Translations under genes and position numbers: made by a program
Shown: piece by piece, positions 22,390 through 34,820 of the stretch
Position numbering within the stretch: the stretch's first letter is position 1
Layout: the number at the start of each line of letters is the position of its first letter
Notes under the pieces: generated by a model
The model's input: the letters and a program-made list of their open reading frames with translations, nothing else
Told to the model about the DNA's origin: nothing
The model's database searches: none
NCBI RefSeq assembly: GCF_029227915.1
Contig: NC_079881.1
Coordinates: forward strand, 13,059,501 to 13,123,500
Reading direction: 5' to 3'
Length of the DNA: 64,000 nucleotides
Origin: Hydractinia symbiolongicarpus
Taxonomy: Eukaryota; Cnidaria; Hydrozoa; Anthoathecata; Hydractiniidae

Positions 22390-24573
22390 ATGGACTTTTA
22401 CAGCCTAATAAAGAGATTACACGTGAACCACGTGGTTCCACGAGTCCAGACAAGTGATTATCGGTCTATTCCTTTCAATCTTAATAGACTGCCGTGTATT
22501 AAGTCGTTTTCCTGTGTGTCAGGCTCTAAGAACGCTACTAACTACGTAGACTTGCATTTAAAGCGCTTAATATGGCCTTTTACAGCCTAATAAAGAGACA
22601 CTCGACGTGAACCACGTGTTTGCACGAGTCCAGACAAGTGATTATCGGTCTATTCCTTTCAATGTCAATGAACTTCAATGTATTAAGTCGTTCTTCTTAG
22701 TGCCAGGCTCTAGAACGCTGATAACTATGTGGACAGGTCTTTATAACGTGTAATATGGCCTTTTACGGCCTAATAAGGAGACTACACGTAAACTACGTGT
22801 TTCCACGTGCCCAGACAAGTGGCCATCGGTCTATTCCTTTCAATTTTAATACACTGCCTTGTATTAAGTCGTTTTCTTAACTGCTAGGCTCTAAGAACAC
22901 TGCTAACTACCAGCACAGGTCTTTAAAACGTGTACTAAGGCCCATTGCAGCCTGATATGGAGACTATACGTAAATCACGTAATTCCACGAGACCATACAA
23001 GTTCTAATCGGTCTATTCCTTTTAATCTTAAAAGACTGCCGTGTATTAAGTCGTTTTCCTGTGTGTCAGGCTCTAAGAACGCTGGTAACTATGTGGACAG
23101 TCCTTTAAAACGTGTAATATGGCCTTTTACGGCGTAATAAGAAGACTACACGTGAACCACGTGGTTCCACGAGTCCAGACAAGCGACCATCGGTCTATTC
23201 CTTTCAATGTCAATGGACTAGGATGTATTAAGTTGTTTTCCTGGCCGTCAGGCCTTAAGAACGCTGTAACTACGTGGACATGCCTTTAAAGCGTTTAATA
23301 TGGCCTTATACGGCCTAATAAAGAGACTACACGTGAATCACGTGGTTCCACGAGTCCAGACAAGTGGCAATTGCTCTATTCCTTTCAATCTTAATAGACT
23401 GCCGTGTATTAAGTCGTGTTCCTGTGTGTCAGGCTCTAAGAACACTACTAACTACGTAGACTGGCCTTTAAAGCGCTTAATATGGCCTTTTACGGCCTAA
23501 TAAGGAGACTACACGTGAACCACGTGGTTCTGCGAGTCCAGACAAGTGGTCATCGGTCTATTCCTTCCAGTCTCAACGGACTTCAAACCATTGAGTCGTT
23601 TTCTTGACCGCGATTCTCTCAGAATGCTGCTAACTACGTGCACAGGCCTTCCAAGTCCCTAATATGACCACTTACGGCCTAATACTGATAGCACACGTAA
23701 ATCGCGTGGTTCCACGAGCCCAGACAAGTGGTCATCGGTCTATTCCTTTCAATCTCAATGGACTAGGATGTATTAAGTTGTTTTCCTGGCCGTCAGGCCT
23801 TAAGAACGCTGCTAACTATGTGGACAGGTCTTTATAATATGTAATATGGCCTTTTACGGCCTAATAAGGAGACTACACGTAAACTACGTGTTTCCACGTG
23901 GCCAGACAAGTGGCCATTGCTCTATTCCTTTCAATCTTAATAGACTGCCGTGTATTAAGTCGTTTTCCTGTGTGTCAGGCTCTAAGAACACTACTAACTA
24001 CGTAGACTTGCCTTTAAAGCGTCTAATATGTCCTTTTACAGCCTAATAAAGAGACTACACGTGAACCACGAGGTTCCACGAGTCCAGACAAGTCATTATC
24101 GGTCTATTCCTTTCAATGTCAATGAACTTCGATGTATTGAGTCGTTCTTCTTAGCGCCAGGCTCTAAGAACGCTGCTAACTACGTGTACATGCCTTTAAA
24201 GCGTTTAATATGGACATTTACGGGCTAATAATGAGACTACACGTGATGCACGTGGTTTCACGAGCCCAGACAAGTGGCGATCCGTCTATTCCTAATAATC
24301 GCAATGGAATACGATGTATTAAGTAGATCTCCTGGGCTTCAGGCTCTAAGAACGCTGCTAACTACGTGGACATGCCTTTAAAGTGTGTAATATGGTCTTT
24401 TACGCCCTAATAAGCAGACTGAACGTGAACCACGTGATACCACAAGCCCACACAAGTGACCATCAGTCTATTTTTTTCAATCTCTATGAACTTCGATGTA
24501 TTAAGTCGTTTTCTTAAGCGCCAGGCTCTAAGAACGCTGCTAACTACGTGAACATGCCATTAAAGCGTTTAAT
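22390..24573 (+). repeat. HOR C copy 5, second 12-monomer variant (2,184 bp)
   Basis: m1-m6 and the cassette dimer as in copy 4. The next two monomers (23846 and 24028) are of other types, GGCCTTTTACGGCC with ACGTAAACTACG and GTCCTTTTACAGCC, in place of m7 and m8. m9 and m10 follow. Length equals copy 4 exactly. Confidence 0.87.
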
Positions 24574-24825
24574 ATGGACTTTTACAGCCTAATAAAGAGA
24601 TTACACGTGAACCACGTGGTTCCACGAGTCCAGACAAGTGATTATCGGTCTATTCCTTTCAATCTTAATAGACTGCCGTGTATTAAGTCGTTTTCCTGTG
24701 TGTCAGGCTCTAAGAACGCTACTAACTACGTAGACTTGCATTTAAAACGCTTAATATGGCCTTTTACAGCCTAATATGAAGTCTACACGTGAACCACGTG
24801 GTTCCACGAGTCCAGACAAGTGATC
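24574..24825 (+). repeat. HOR C terminal m1 and transition
   Basis: One last m1 monomer (24574) follows the HOR C order. The next monomer (about 24756) carries CCTAATATGAAGTC and no longer matches m2. This is the right-hand edge of HOR C. Confidence 0.8.
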
Positions 24826-26827
24826 ATCGGTCTATTCCTTTCAATCTCTACGAACTTTGATTTATTAAGTCGTTTTCTTAAGCGCCAGGCTCTAGGAACG
24901 CTGCTAACTACGTGAACATGCCTTTAAAGCGTTTAATATGGACTTTTACGGCCTAATAATGAGACTACACGTGATGCACGTGGTTCCACGAGCCCAAACA
25001 AGTGGCGATCCGTCTATTCCTATCAATCTCAATGGAATACGATGTATTAAGTAGATTTCCTGTGTGTCAGGCTCTAAGAACGCTACTAACTACGTAGACT
25101 TGCCTTTAAAGCGATTAATATGGCCTTTTACAGCCTAATAAGGAGACTACACGTGAACCACGTGGTTCCACGAGTCCAGACAAGTGGTCATCGGTCTATT
25201 CCTTCCAGTCTCAACGGACTTCAAACCATTGAGTCGTTTTCTTGACCGCGATTCTCTCAGAATGCTGCTAACTACGTGCACAGGCCTTCCAAGTCCCTAA
25301 TATGACCACTTACGGCCTAATACTGATAGCACACGTAAATTGCGTGGTTCCACGAGCCCAGACAAGTGGTCATCGGTCTATTCCTTTCAATCTCAATGGA
25401 CTAGGATGTATTAAGTTGTTTTCCTGGCAGTCAGGCCTTAAGAACGCTGCTAACTATGTGGACAGGTCTTTATAACGTGTAATATAGCCTTTTACGGCCT
25501 AATAAGGAGACTACACGTAAACTACGTGTTTCCACGTGGCCAGACAAGTGGCCATTGCTCTATTCCTTTCAATCTTAATAGACTGCCGTGTATTAAGTCG
25601 TTTTCCTGTGTGTCAGGCTCTAAGAACGCTACTAACTACGTAGACTTGCCTTTAAAGCGTCTAATATGGCCTTTTACAGCCTAATAAAGAGACTACACGT
25701 GAACCACGAGGTTCCACGAGTCCAGACAAGTCATTATCGGTCTATTCCTTTCAATGTCAAGGAACTTCGATGTATTGAGTCGTTCTTCTTAGCTTCAGGC
25801 TCTAAGAACGCTGCTAACTACGTGTACATGCCTTTAAAGCGTTTAATATGGACTTTTACGGGCTAATAATGAGACTACACGTGATGCACGTGGTTTCACG
25901 AGCCCAGACATGTGGCGATCCGTCTATTCCTTTCAATCTCTACGAACTTCGATGTATTAAGTCGTTTTCTTAAGCGCCAGGCTCTAGGAACGCTGCTAAC
26001 TACGTGAACATGCCTTTAAAGCGTTTAATATGAACTTTTACGGCCTAATAATGAGACTACACGTGATGCACGTGGTTCCACGAGCCCAAACAAGTGGCGA
26101 TCCGTCTATTCCTATCAATCTCAATGGAATACGATGTATTAAGTAGATTTCCTGTGTGTCAGGCTCTAAGAACGCTACTAACTACGTAGACTTGCCTTTA
26201 AAGCGCTTAATATGGCATTTTACAGCCTAATAAGGAGACTACACGTGAACCACGTGGTTCCACGAGTCCAGACAAGTGGTCATCGGTCTATTCCTTCCAG
26301 TCTCAACGGACTTCAAACCATTGAGTCGTTTTCTTGACTGCGATTCTCTCAGAATGCTGCTAACTACGTGTGCAGGCCTTCCAAGTCCCTAATATGACCA
26401 CTTACGGCCTAATACTGATAGCACACGTAAATAGCGTGGTTCCACGAGCCCAGACAAGTGGTCATCGGTCTATTCCTTTCAATCTCAATGGACTAGGATG
26501 TATTAAGTTGTTTTCCTGGCAGTCAGGCCTTAAGAACGCTGCTAACTATGTGGACAGGTCTTTATAACGTGTAATATAGCCTTTTACGGCCTAATAAGGA
26601 GACTACACGTAAACTACGTGTTTCCACGTGGCCAGACAAGTGGCCATTGCTTTATTCCTTTCAATCTTAATAGACTGCCGTGTATTAAGTCGTTTTCCTG
26701 TGTGTCAGGCTCTAAGAACGCTACTAACTACGTAGACTTGCCTTTAAAGCGTCAAATATGGCCTTTTACAGCCTAATAAAGAGAATACACGTGAACCACG
26801 TGGTTCCACGAGTCCAGACAAGTCATT
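24826..26827 (+). repeat. HOR D copy 1, 11 monomers (2,002 bp)
   Basis: Near-perfect match at an offset of 2,002 bp (25666/27668, 26370/28372). Internally the unit is itself partly duplicated: about 24.85-25.7 kb resembles 25.94-26.8 kb at an offset of 1,092 bp. The 11-mer is therefore a 6-mer plus a shortened 5-mer. Confidence 0.9.
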
Positions 26828-28850
26828 ATCGGTCTATTCCTTTCAATCTCTACGAACTTTGATTTATTAAGTCGTTTTCTTAAGCGCCAGGCTCTAGGAA
26901 CGCTGCTAACTACGTGAACATGCCTTTAAAGCGTTTAATATGGACTTTTACGGCCTAATAATGAGACTACACGTGATGCACGTGGTTCCACGAGCCCAAA
27001 CAAGTGGCGATCCGTCTATTCCTATCAATCTCAATGGAATACGATGTATTAAGTAGATTTCCTGTGTGTCAGGCTCTAAGAACGCTACTAACTACGTAGA
27101 CTTGCCTTTAAAGCGATTAATATGGCCTTTTACAGCCTAATAAGGAGACTACACGTGAACCACGTGGTTCCACGAGTCCAGACAAGTGGTCATCGGTCTA
27201 TTCCTTCCAGTCTCAACGGACTTCAAACCATTGAGTCGTTTTCTTGACCGCGATTCTCTCAGAATGCTGCTAACTACGTGCACAGGCCTTCCAAGTCCCT
27301 AATATGACCACTTACGGCCTAATACTGATAGCACACGTAAATTGCGTGGTTCCACGAGCCCAGACAAGTGGTCATCGGTCTATTCCTTTCAATCTCAATG
27401 GACTAGGATGTATTAAGTTGTTTTCCTGGCAGTCAGGCCTTAAGAACGCTGCTAACTATGTGGACAGGTCTTTATAACGTGTAATATAGCCTTTTACGGC
27501 CTAATAAGGAGACTACACGTAAACTACGTGTTTCCACGTGGCCAGACAAGTGGCCATTGCTCTATTCCTTTCAATCTTAATAGACTGCCGTGTATTAAGT
27601 CGTTTTCCTGTGTGTCAGGCTCTAAGAACGCTACTAACTACGTAGACTTGCCTTTAAAGCGTCTAATATGGCCTTTTACAGCCTAATAAAGAGACTACAC
27701 GTGAACCACGAGGTTCCACGAGTCCAGACAAGTCATTATCGGTCTATTCCTTTCAACGTCAAGGAACTTCGATGTATTGAGTCGTTCTTCTTAGCTTCAG
27801 GCTCTAAGAACGCTGCTAACTACGTGTACATGCCTTTAAAGCGTTTAATATGGACTTTTACGGGCTAATAATGAGACTACACGTGATGCACGTGGTTTCA
27901 CGAGCCCAGACATGTGGCGATCCGTCTATTCCTTTCAATCTCTACGAACTTCGATGTATTAAGTCGTTTTCTTAAGCGCCAGGCTCTAGGAACGCTGCTA
28001 ACTACGTGAACATGCCTTTAAAGCGTTTAATATGAACTTTTACGGCCTAATAATGAGACTACACGTGATGCACGTGGTTCCACGAGCCCAAACAAGTGGC
28101 GATCCGTCTATTCCTATCAATCTCAATGGAATACGATGTATTAAGTAGATTTCCTGTGTGTCAGGCTCTAAGAACGCTACTAACTACGTAGACTTGCCTT
28201 TAAAGCGCTTAATATGGCATTTTACAGCCTAATAAGGAGACTACACGTGAACCACGTGGTTCCACGAGTCCAGACAAGTGGTCATCGGTCTATTTCTTCC
28301 AGTCTCAACGGACTTCAAACCATTGAGTCGTTTTCTTGACTGCGATTCTCTCAGAATGCTGCTAACTACGTGTGCAGGCCTTCCAAGTCCCTAATATGAC
28401 CACTTACGGCCTAATACTGATAGCACACGTAAATAGCGTGGTTCCACGAGCCCAGACAAGTGGTCATCGGTCTATTCCTTTCAATCTCAATGGACTAGGA
28501 TGTATTAAGTTGTTTTCCTGGCAGTCAGGCCTTAAGAACGCTGCTAACTATGTGGACAGGTCTTTATAACGTGTAATATAGCCTTTTACGGCCTAATAAG
28601 GAGACTACACGTAAACTACGTGTTTCCACGTGGCCAGACAAGTGGCCATTGCTTTATTCCTTTCAATCTTAATAGACTGCCGTGTATTAAGTCGTTTTCC
28701 TGTGTGTCAGGCTCTAAGAACGCTACTAACTACGTAGACTTGCCTTTAAAGCGTCAAATATGGCCTTTTACAGCCTAATAAAGAGACTACACGTGAACCA
28801 CGAGGTTCCACGAGTCCAGACAAGTCATTATCGGTCTATTCCTTTCAATT
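26828..28850 (+). repeat. HOR D copy 2, 11 monomers (2,002 bp)
   Basis: Differences from copy 1 noticed by eye are few, for example CAACGTCAAGG near 27757 and ATTTCTTCC near 28293. Similarity at 2,002 bp ends at about 28851, where CAATTTCAAGG replaces CAATCTCTACG. Confidence 0.9.
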
Positions 28851-29323
28851 TCAAGGAACTTCGATGTATTGAGTCGTTCTTCTTAGCGCCAGGCTCTAAG
28901 AACGCTGCTAACTACGTGTACATGCCTTTAAAGCGTTTAATATGGACTTTTACGGGCTAATAATGAGACTACACGTGATGCACGTGGTTTCACGAGCCCT
29001 GACATGTGGCGATCCGTCTATTCCTAATAATCTCAATGGAATACGATGTATTAAGTAGATCTCCTGGGCTTCAGGCTCTAAGAACGCTGTAACTACGTGG
29101 ACATGCCTTTAAAGTGTGTAATATGGTCTTTTACGCCCTAATAAGCAGACTGAACGTGAACCACGTGATACCACAAGCCCACACAAGTGACCATCAGTCT
29201 ATTCCTTTCAATCTCTATGAATTTGGATGTATTAAGTCGTTTTCTGAAGCGCCAGGCTCTAAGAACGCTGCTAACTACGTGAACATGCCTTTAAAGCGTT
29301 TAATATGGACTTTTACGGCCTAG
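28851..29323 (+). repeat. HOR D remnant and transition to HOR E
   Basis: Continues the HOR D order at an offset of 1,092 bp for about 110 bp. It then moves to HOR C-like m9 and m10 types (TAATAATCTCAATGG, GGTCTTTTACGCCC) and to GGACTTTTACGGCCTAG at 29307, where HOR E begins. Confidence 0.75.
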
Positions 29324-29835
29324 TAATGAGACTACACGTGATGCACGTGGTTCCACGAGCCCAGACAAGTGATTATCGGTCTATTCCTTTCAATGTCAAT
29401 GAACTTCGATGTATTAAGTCGTTCTTCTTAGCGCCAGGCTCTAGAACGCTGCTAACTATGTGGACAGGTCTTTATAACGTGTAATATGGCCTTTTACGGC
29501 CTAATAAGGAGACTACACGTAAACTACGTGTTTCCACGTGCCCAGAGAAGTGGCCATTGCTCTATTCCTTTCTATCTTAATAGACTGCCGTGTATTAAGT
29601 CGTTTTCCTGTGTGTCAGGCTCTAAGAACGCTACTAACTTCGTAGACTTGGCTTTAAAGCGCTTAATATGGCCTTTTACAGCCTAATAAGGAGACTACAC
29701 TTAAACCACGTGGTTCCACGAGTCCAGACAAGTGGGCATCGGTCTATTCCTTTCAATGTCAATGGTCTAGGATGTATTAAGTTGTTTTCCTGGCAGTCAG
29801 GCCTTAAGAACGCTGCTAACTATGGGGACAATCCT

Positions 29836-29848
29836 TTAAAACACGTAA
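29836..29848 (+). other. 38-bp deletion across a monomer landmark
   Basis: CTTTAAAAC joins ACGTAAACTACG directly, so the whole ATATGGCC...GGAGATTAC block is missing. The dinucleotide AC occurs at both deletion ends. The same junction is present in copy 2 at about 35,339. It fuses two monomers into one longer open frame, which has no coding significance. Confidence 0.85.
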
Positions 29849-32800
29849 ACTACGTGGTTCCACGTGCCAAGACAAGTGGTCATCGGTCTATTCCTTTCAA
29901 TCTTAATAGACTGCCGTGTATTAAGTCGTTTCCTTAAGCGCCAGGCTCTAAGAACAATGCTAACTACGTGCACACGTCTTAAAAGCGTGTACTAAGGCCT
30001 ATTGCGGCCTGATATGGAGACTTTACGTAAATCACGTGATTCCACGAGGCCATACAAGTTTTCATCGGTCTATTCCTTTTTAATCTTAAAAGACTACCGT
30101 GTATTAAGTCATTTTCCTGTGTGTCAGGCTCTAAGAACGCTGCTAACTATGTGGACAGTCCTTTAAAACGTGTAATATGGCCTTATACGGCCTAATATGA
30201 AGTCTACACGTGAACCACGTGGTTCCACGAGTCCAGACAAGTGATCATCGGTCTATTCCTTTCAATCTCAATGAAATTCGATGTATTAAGTCGTTTTTCT
30301 CAGCGCCAGGCTCTAAGAACGCTGCTAACTACGTAGACTTGCCTTTAAAGCGCTTAATTTGCCCTTTTACAGCCTGATAAGGAGACTGCACCTAAACCAC
30401 GAGGTTCCACGAGTCCAGACAAGTGACCATCGGTCTATTCCTTTCAATCTCAATGGACTAGGATGTATTAAGTTGTTTTCCTGGCCGTCAGGCCTTAAGA
30501 ACGCTGTAACTACGTAGACATGCCTTTAAAGCGTTTAATATGGCCTTATACGGCCTAATAAGAAGACTACACGTGAATCACGTGGTTCCACGAGTCCAGA
30601 CAAGTAGCAATTGCTCTATTCCTTTCAATCTTAATAGACTGCCGTGTATTAAGTCGTTTTCCTGTGTGTCAGGCTCTAAGAACGCTACTAACTACGTAGA
30701 CTTGCCTTTAAAGCGCTTAATATGCCCTTTTACGGCCTAATAAAGAGACACTACACGTGAACCACGTGTTTGCACGAGTCCAGACAATTGATTATCGGTC
30801 TATTCCTTTCAATGTCAATGAACTTTAATGTATTAAGTCGTTCTTCTTAGCGCCAGGCTTTAGAACGCTGCTAACTATGTGGACAGGTTTTATAACGTGT
30901 AATATGGCCTTTTACGGCCTAATAAGGAGACTAAACGTAAACTACGTGTTTCCAGGTGCCCAGACAAGTGGTCATTGCTCTATTCCTTTCAATCTTAATA
31001 GACTGCCGTGTGTTAAGTCGTTTTCCTGTGTGTCAGGCTCTAAGAACGCTACTAACTACGTAGACTTGGCTTTAAAGCGCTTAATATGGCCTTTTACAGC
31101 CTAATAAAGAGTCTACACGTGAACCACGTGGTTCCACGAGTCCAGACAAGTCATTATCGGTCTATTCCTTTCAATGTCAATGAACTTCGATGTATTGAGT
31201 CGTTCTTCTTAGCGCCAGGCTCTAAGAACGCTGCTAACTACGTGAACATGCCTTTAAAGCCTTTAATATGGACATTTACTGGCTAATAATGAGACTACAC
31301 GTGATGCACGTGGTTCCACGAGCCCAGACAAGTGGCGATCCGTCTATTCCTATTAATCTTAACGGAATACGATGTATTAAGTAGATCTCCTCGGCTTCAG
31401 GCTCTAAGAACGCTGCTAACTACGTGGACATGCCTTTAAAGTGTGTAATATGGTCTTTTACGCCCTACTAAGCAGACTGAACGTGAACCACGTGATACCA
31501 CAAGCCCACACAAGTGACCATCAGTCTATTTTTTTCAATCTCTACGAACTTCGATGTATTAAGTCGTTTTCTTAAGCGCCAGGCGCTAAGAACGCTGCTA
31601 ACTACGTGAACATGCCATTAAAGCGTTTAATATGGACTTTTACGGCCTAATAATGAGACTACACGTGATGCACGTGGTTCCACGAGCCCAAACAAGTGGC
31701 GATCCGTCTATTCCTATCAATCTCAATGGAATACGATGTATTAAGTAGATTTCCTGGGCGTCAGGCTCTAAGAACGCTGTAACTACGTGGACATGCCTTT
31801 AAAGCGCTTAATATGGCCTTTTACAGCCTAATAAAGAGACTACACGTGAACCACGTGGTTCCACGAGTCCAGACAAGTCATTATCGGTCTATTCCTTTCA
31901 ATGTCAATGAACTTCGATGTATTGAGTCGTTCTTCTTAGCGCCAGGCTCTAAGAACGCTGCTAACTACGTGAACACGCCTTTAAAGCTTTTTATATGGAC
32001 ATTTACGGGCTAATAATGAGACTACACGTGATGCACGTGGTACCACGAGCCCAGACAAGTGGCGATCCGTCTATTCCTATTAATCTCAATGGAATATGAT
32101 GTATTAAGTAGATCTCCTGGGCTTCAGGCTCTAAGAACGCTGCTAACTACGTGGACATGCCTTTAAAGTGTGTAATATGGTCTTTTACGCCCTGATAAGC
32201 AGACTGAACGTGAACCACGTGATACCACAAGCCCACACAAGTGACCATCAGTCTAGTCCTTTCAATCTCTATGAACTTCGATGAATTAAATCGTTTTTGT
32301 TAAGCGCCAGGCTCTAAGAACGCTGCTAACTACGTGAACATGCCCTTAAAGCGTTTAATATGGACTTTTACGGCCTAGTAATGAGACTACACATGATGCA
32401 CTTGGTTCCACGAGCGCAGACAAGTGATTATCGGTCTATTCCTTTCAATGTCAATGAACTTCGATGTATTAAGTTGTTTTTCATAGCGCCAGGCTCTAGA
32501 ACGCTGCTAACTATGTGGACAGGTCTTTATAACGTGTAATATGGCCTTTTACGGCCTAATAAGGAGACTACACGTAAACTACGTGTTTCCACGTGCCCAG
32601 AGAAGTGGCCATTGCTCTATTCCTTTCTATCTTAATAGACTGCCGTGTATTAAGTCGTTTTCCTGTGTGTCAGGCTCTAAGAAGGCTACTAACTACGTAG
32701 ACTTGCCTTTAAAGCGCTTAATATGTCCTTTTACAGCCTAATAAGGAGACTACACGTGAACCACGTGGTTCTACGAGTCCAGACAAGTGGGCATCGGTCT

Positions 32801-33967
32801 ATTCCTTTCAATGTCAATGGACTAGGATGTATTAAGTGTTTTCCTGGCAGTCAGGCCTTAAGAACGCTGCTAACTACGTAGACTTGCCTTTAGAGCGCTT
32901 AATATGCCCTTCTACAGCCCAATAAGGAGACTACACTTGAACTACGTGGTTCAACGTACCCAGACAAGTGGCCATTGGTCTATTCCTTTCAATCTCAATG
33001 GACTAGGATGTATTAAGTTGTTTTTCTGGCTGTCAGGCCTTAAGAACGCTGCTAACTATGTGGACAGGCCTTTAAAACGTGTAATATGGCCTTTTACGGC
33101 CTAATAAGGAGATTACACGTAAACTACGTGGTTCCACGTGCCCAGACAAGTAGCCATCGTTCTATTCCTTTCAATCTTAATACACTGCCTTGTATTAAGT
33201 CGTTTTCTTAAGCGCCAGGCTGTAAGAACGCAGCTAACTACCAGCACAGGTCTTTAAAGCGTGTACTAAGGCCTATTGCAGCCTGATATGGAGACTATAC
33301 GTAATTCACGTGATTCCACGAGGCCTTACAAGTTTTCATCGGTTTATTCCTTTTAATCTCAAAAGACTGGCGTGTATTAAGTTGCTTTCCTGAGCGCCAG
33401 GCTCTAAGAACGCTGTAACTACGTGGAAATGCCTTTAAAGCGTTTAATATGGCCCTTTTACGGCCTAATAAGGAGACTACACGTAAACTACGTGTTTCCA
33501 TGTTCCCAGACAAGTGGCAATTGCTCTATTCCTTTTAATCTTAATAGACTGCTGTGTATTAAGTCGTTTTCCTGTGTGTCAGGCTCTAAGAACACTACTA
33601 ACTACGTAGACTTGCCTTTAAAACGCTTAATATGGCATTTTACAGCCTAATAAGGAGACTACACGTGAACCACGCGGTTCTGCGAGTCCAGACAAGTGGT
33701 CATCGGTCTATTCCTTCCAGTCTCAACGGACTTCAAACCATTGAGTCGTTTTCTTGACCGCGAGTCTCTCAGAATGCTGCTAACTACGTGCACAGGCCTT
33801 CCAAGTCTCTAATATGACCACTTACGGCTTAATACTGATTGCACACGTAAATCGCGTGGTTCCACAAGCGCAGACAAGTGGTCATCGGTCTATTCCTTTT
33901 AATCTCAATGGACTAGGATGTATTAAGTTGTTTTCCTGGCCGTCAGGCCTTAAGAACGCTGCTAACT

Positions 33968-34010
33968 ATGTGGACAGGCTCTAAGAATGCTGCTAACTAC
34001 GTGAACATGC
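33968..34010 (+). other. Partial monomer repeat of about 30 bp
   Basis: After CTATGTGGACAG the sequence jumps back to GCTCTAAGAATGCTGCTAACTACG instead of continuing to CCTTTATAACG. The 3' part of the monomer is therefore repeated. CAGGC is available at both ends as microhomology. The same junction recurs in HOR E copy 2 at about 39,475. Confidence 0.83.
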
Positions 34011-34565
34011 CTTTAAAGCGTTTAATATGGACATTTACGGGCTAATAATGAGACTACACGTGATGCACGTTGTTGCACGAGTCCAGACAAGTCATTATCG
34101 GTCTATTCCTTTCAATGTCAATGAACTTCGATGTATTGAGTCGTTTTCCTTAGCGCCAGGCTCTAAGAACGCTGCTAACTACGTGAACATGCCTTTAAAG
34201 CGTTTAATATGGCCTTATACGGCCTAATAAGGGAACTACACGTCAATCACGTAGTTCCACGAGTCCAGACAAGTGGCCATCGGTCTATTCCTTTCAATCT
34301 CAATGGTCTAGGATGTATTAAGTTGTTTTCCTGGCCGTCAGGCCTTAAGAACGCTGTTAACTATGTGAACAGGCCTTTATAACGTGTAATATGGCCTTTT
34401 ACGGCCTAATAAGGAGACTACATGTGAACCACGTGGTTCTGCGAGTCCAGACAAGTGGTCATCGGTCTATTCTTTCCAGTCTCAACGGACTTCAAACCAT
34501 TGAGTCGTTTTCTTGACCGCGAGTCTCTCAGAATTCAGCTAACTACGTGCACAGGCCTTTCAAGT

Positions 34566-34622
34566 CTCTAATATGACCACTTACGGCCTAATACTGATTG
34601 CACACGCAAATCGCGTAATATG
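34566..34622 (+). other. 47-bp monomer fragment
   Basis: The monomer beginning TAATATGACCACTTACGG runs only to CAAATCGCG. It is cut off there by the next landmark TAATATGGCC, leaving a 47-bp unit. The identical junction occurs at about 40,291 (HOR E copy 2), 41,794 and 43,297 (HOR F), so it is a shared derived marker tying HOR E and HOR F together. Confidence 0.85.
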
Positions 34623-34820
34623 GCCTTTTACAGCCTAATAAAGAGACTACACGTGATGCACGTGGTTCCACGAGTCCAGACAAGTCATTATCGGTCTATT
34701 CCTTTCAATGTCAATAAACTTTGATGTATTGAGTCGTTCTTCTTAGCGCCAGGCTCTAAGAACGCTGCTAACTACGTGAACATGCCTTTAAAGCGTTTAA
34801 TATGGACATTTACGGGCTAA

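Larger units (their letters stand above)
29324..34820 (+). repeat. HOR E copy 1, about 30 monomers (5,497 bp)
   Basis: Every landmark recurs 5,497 bp later (29486/34983, 30540/36037, 32541/38038, 33423/38920, 34027/39524). The length is not a multiple of 182 because the unit holds three odd monomers: a 38-bp deletion at 29842, about 30 extra bp at 33977 and a 47-bp fragment at 34566. These odd monomers appear in both copies, so they predate the duplication. Confidence 0.93.
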
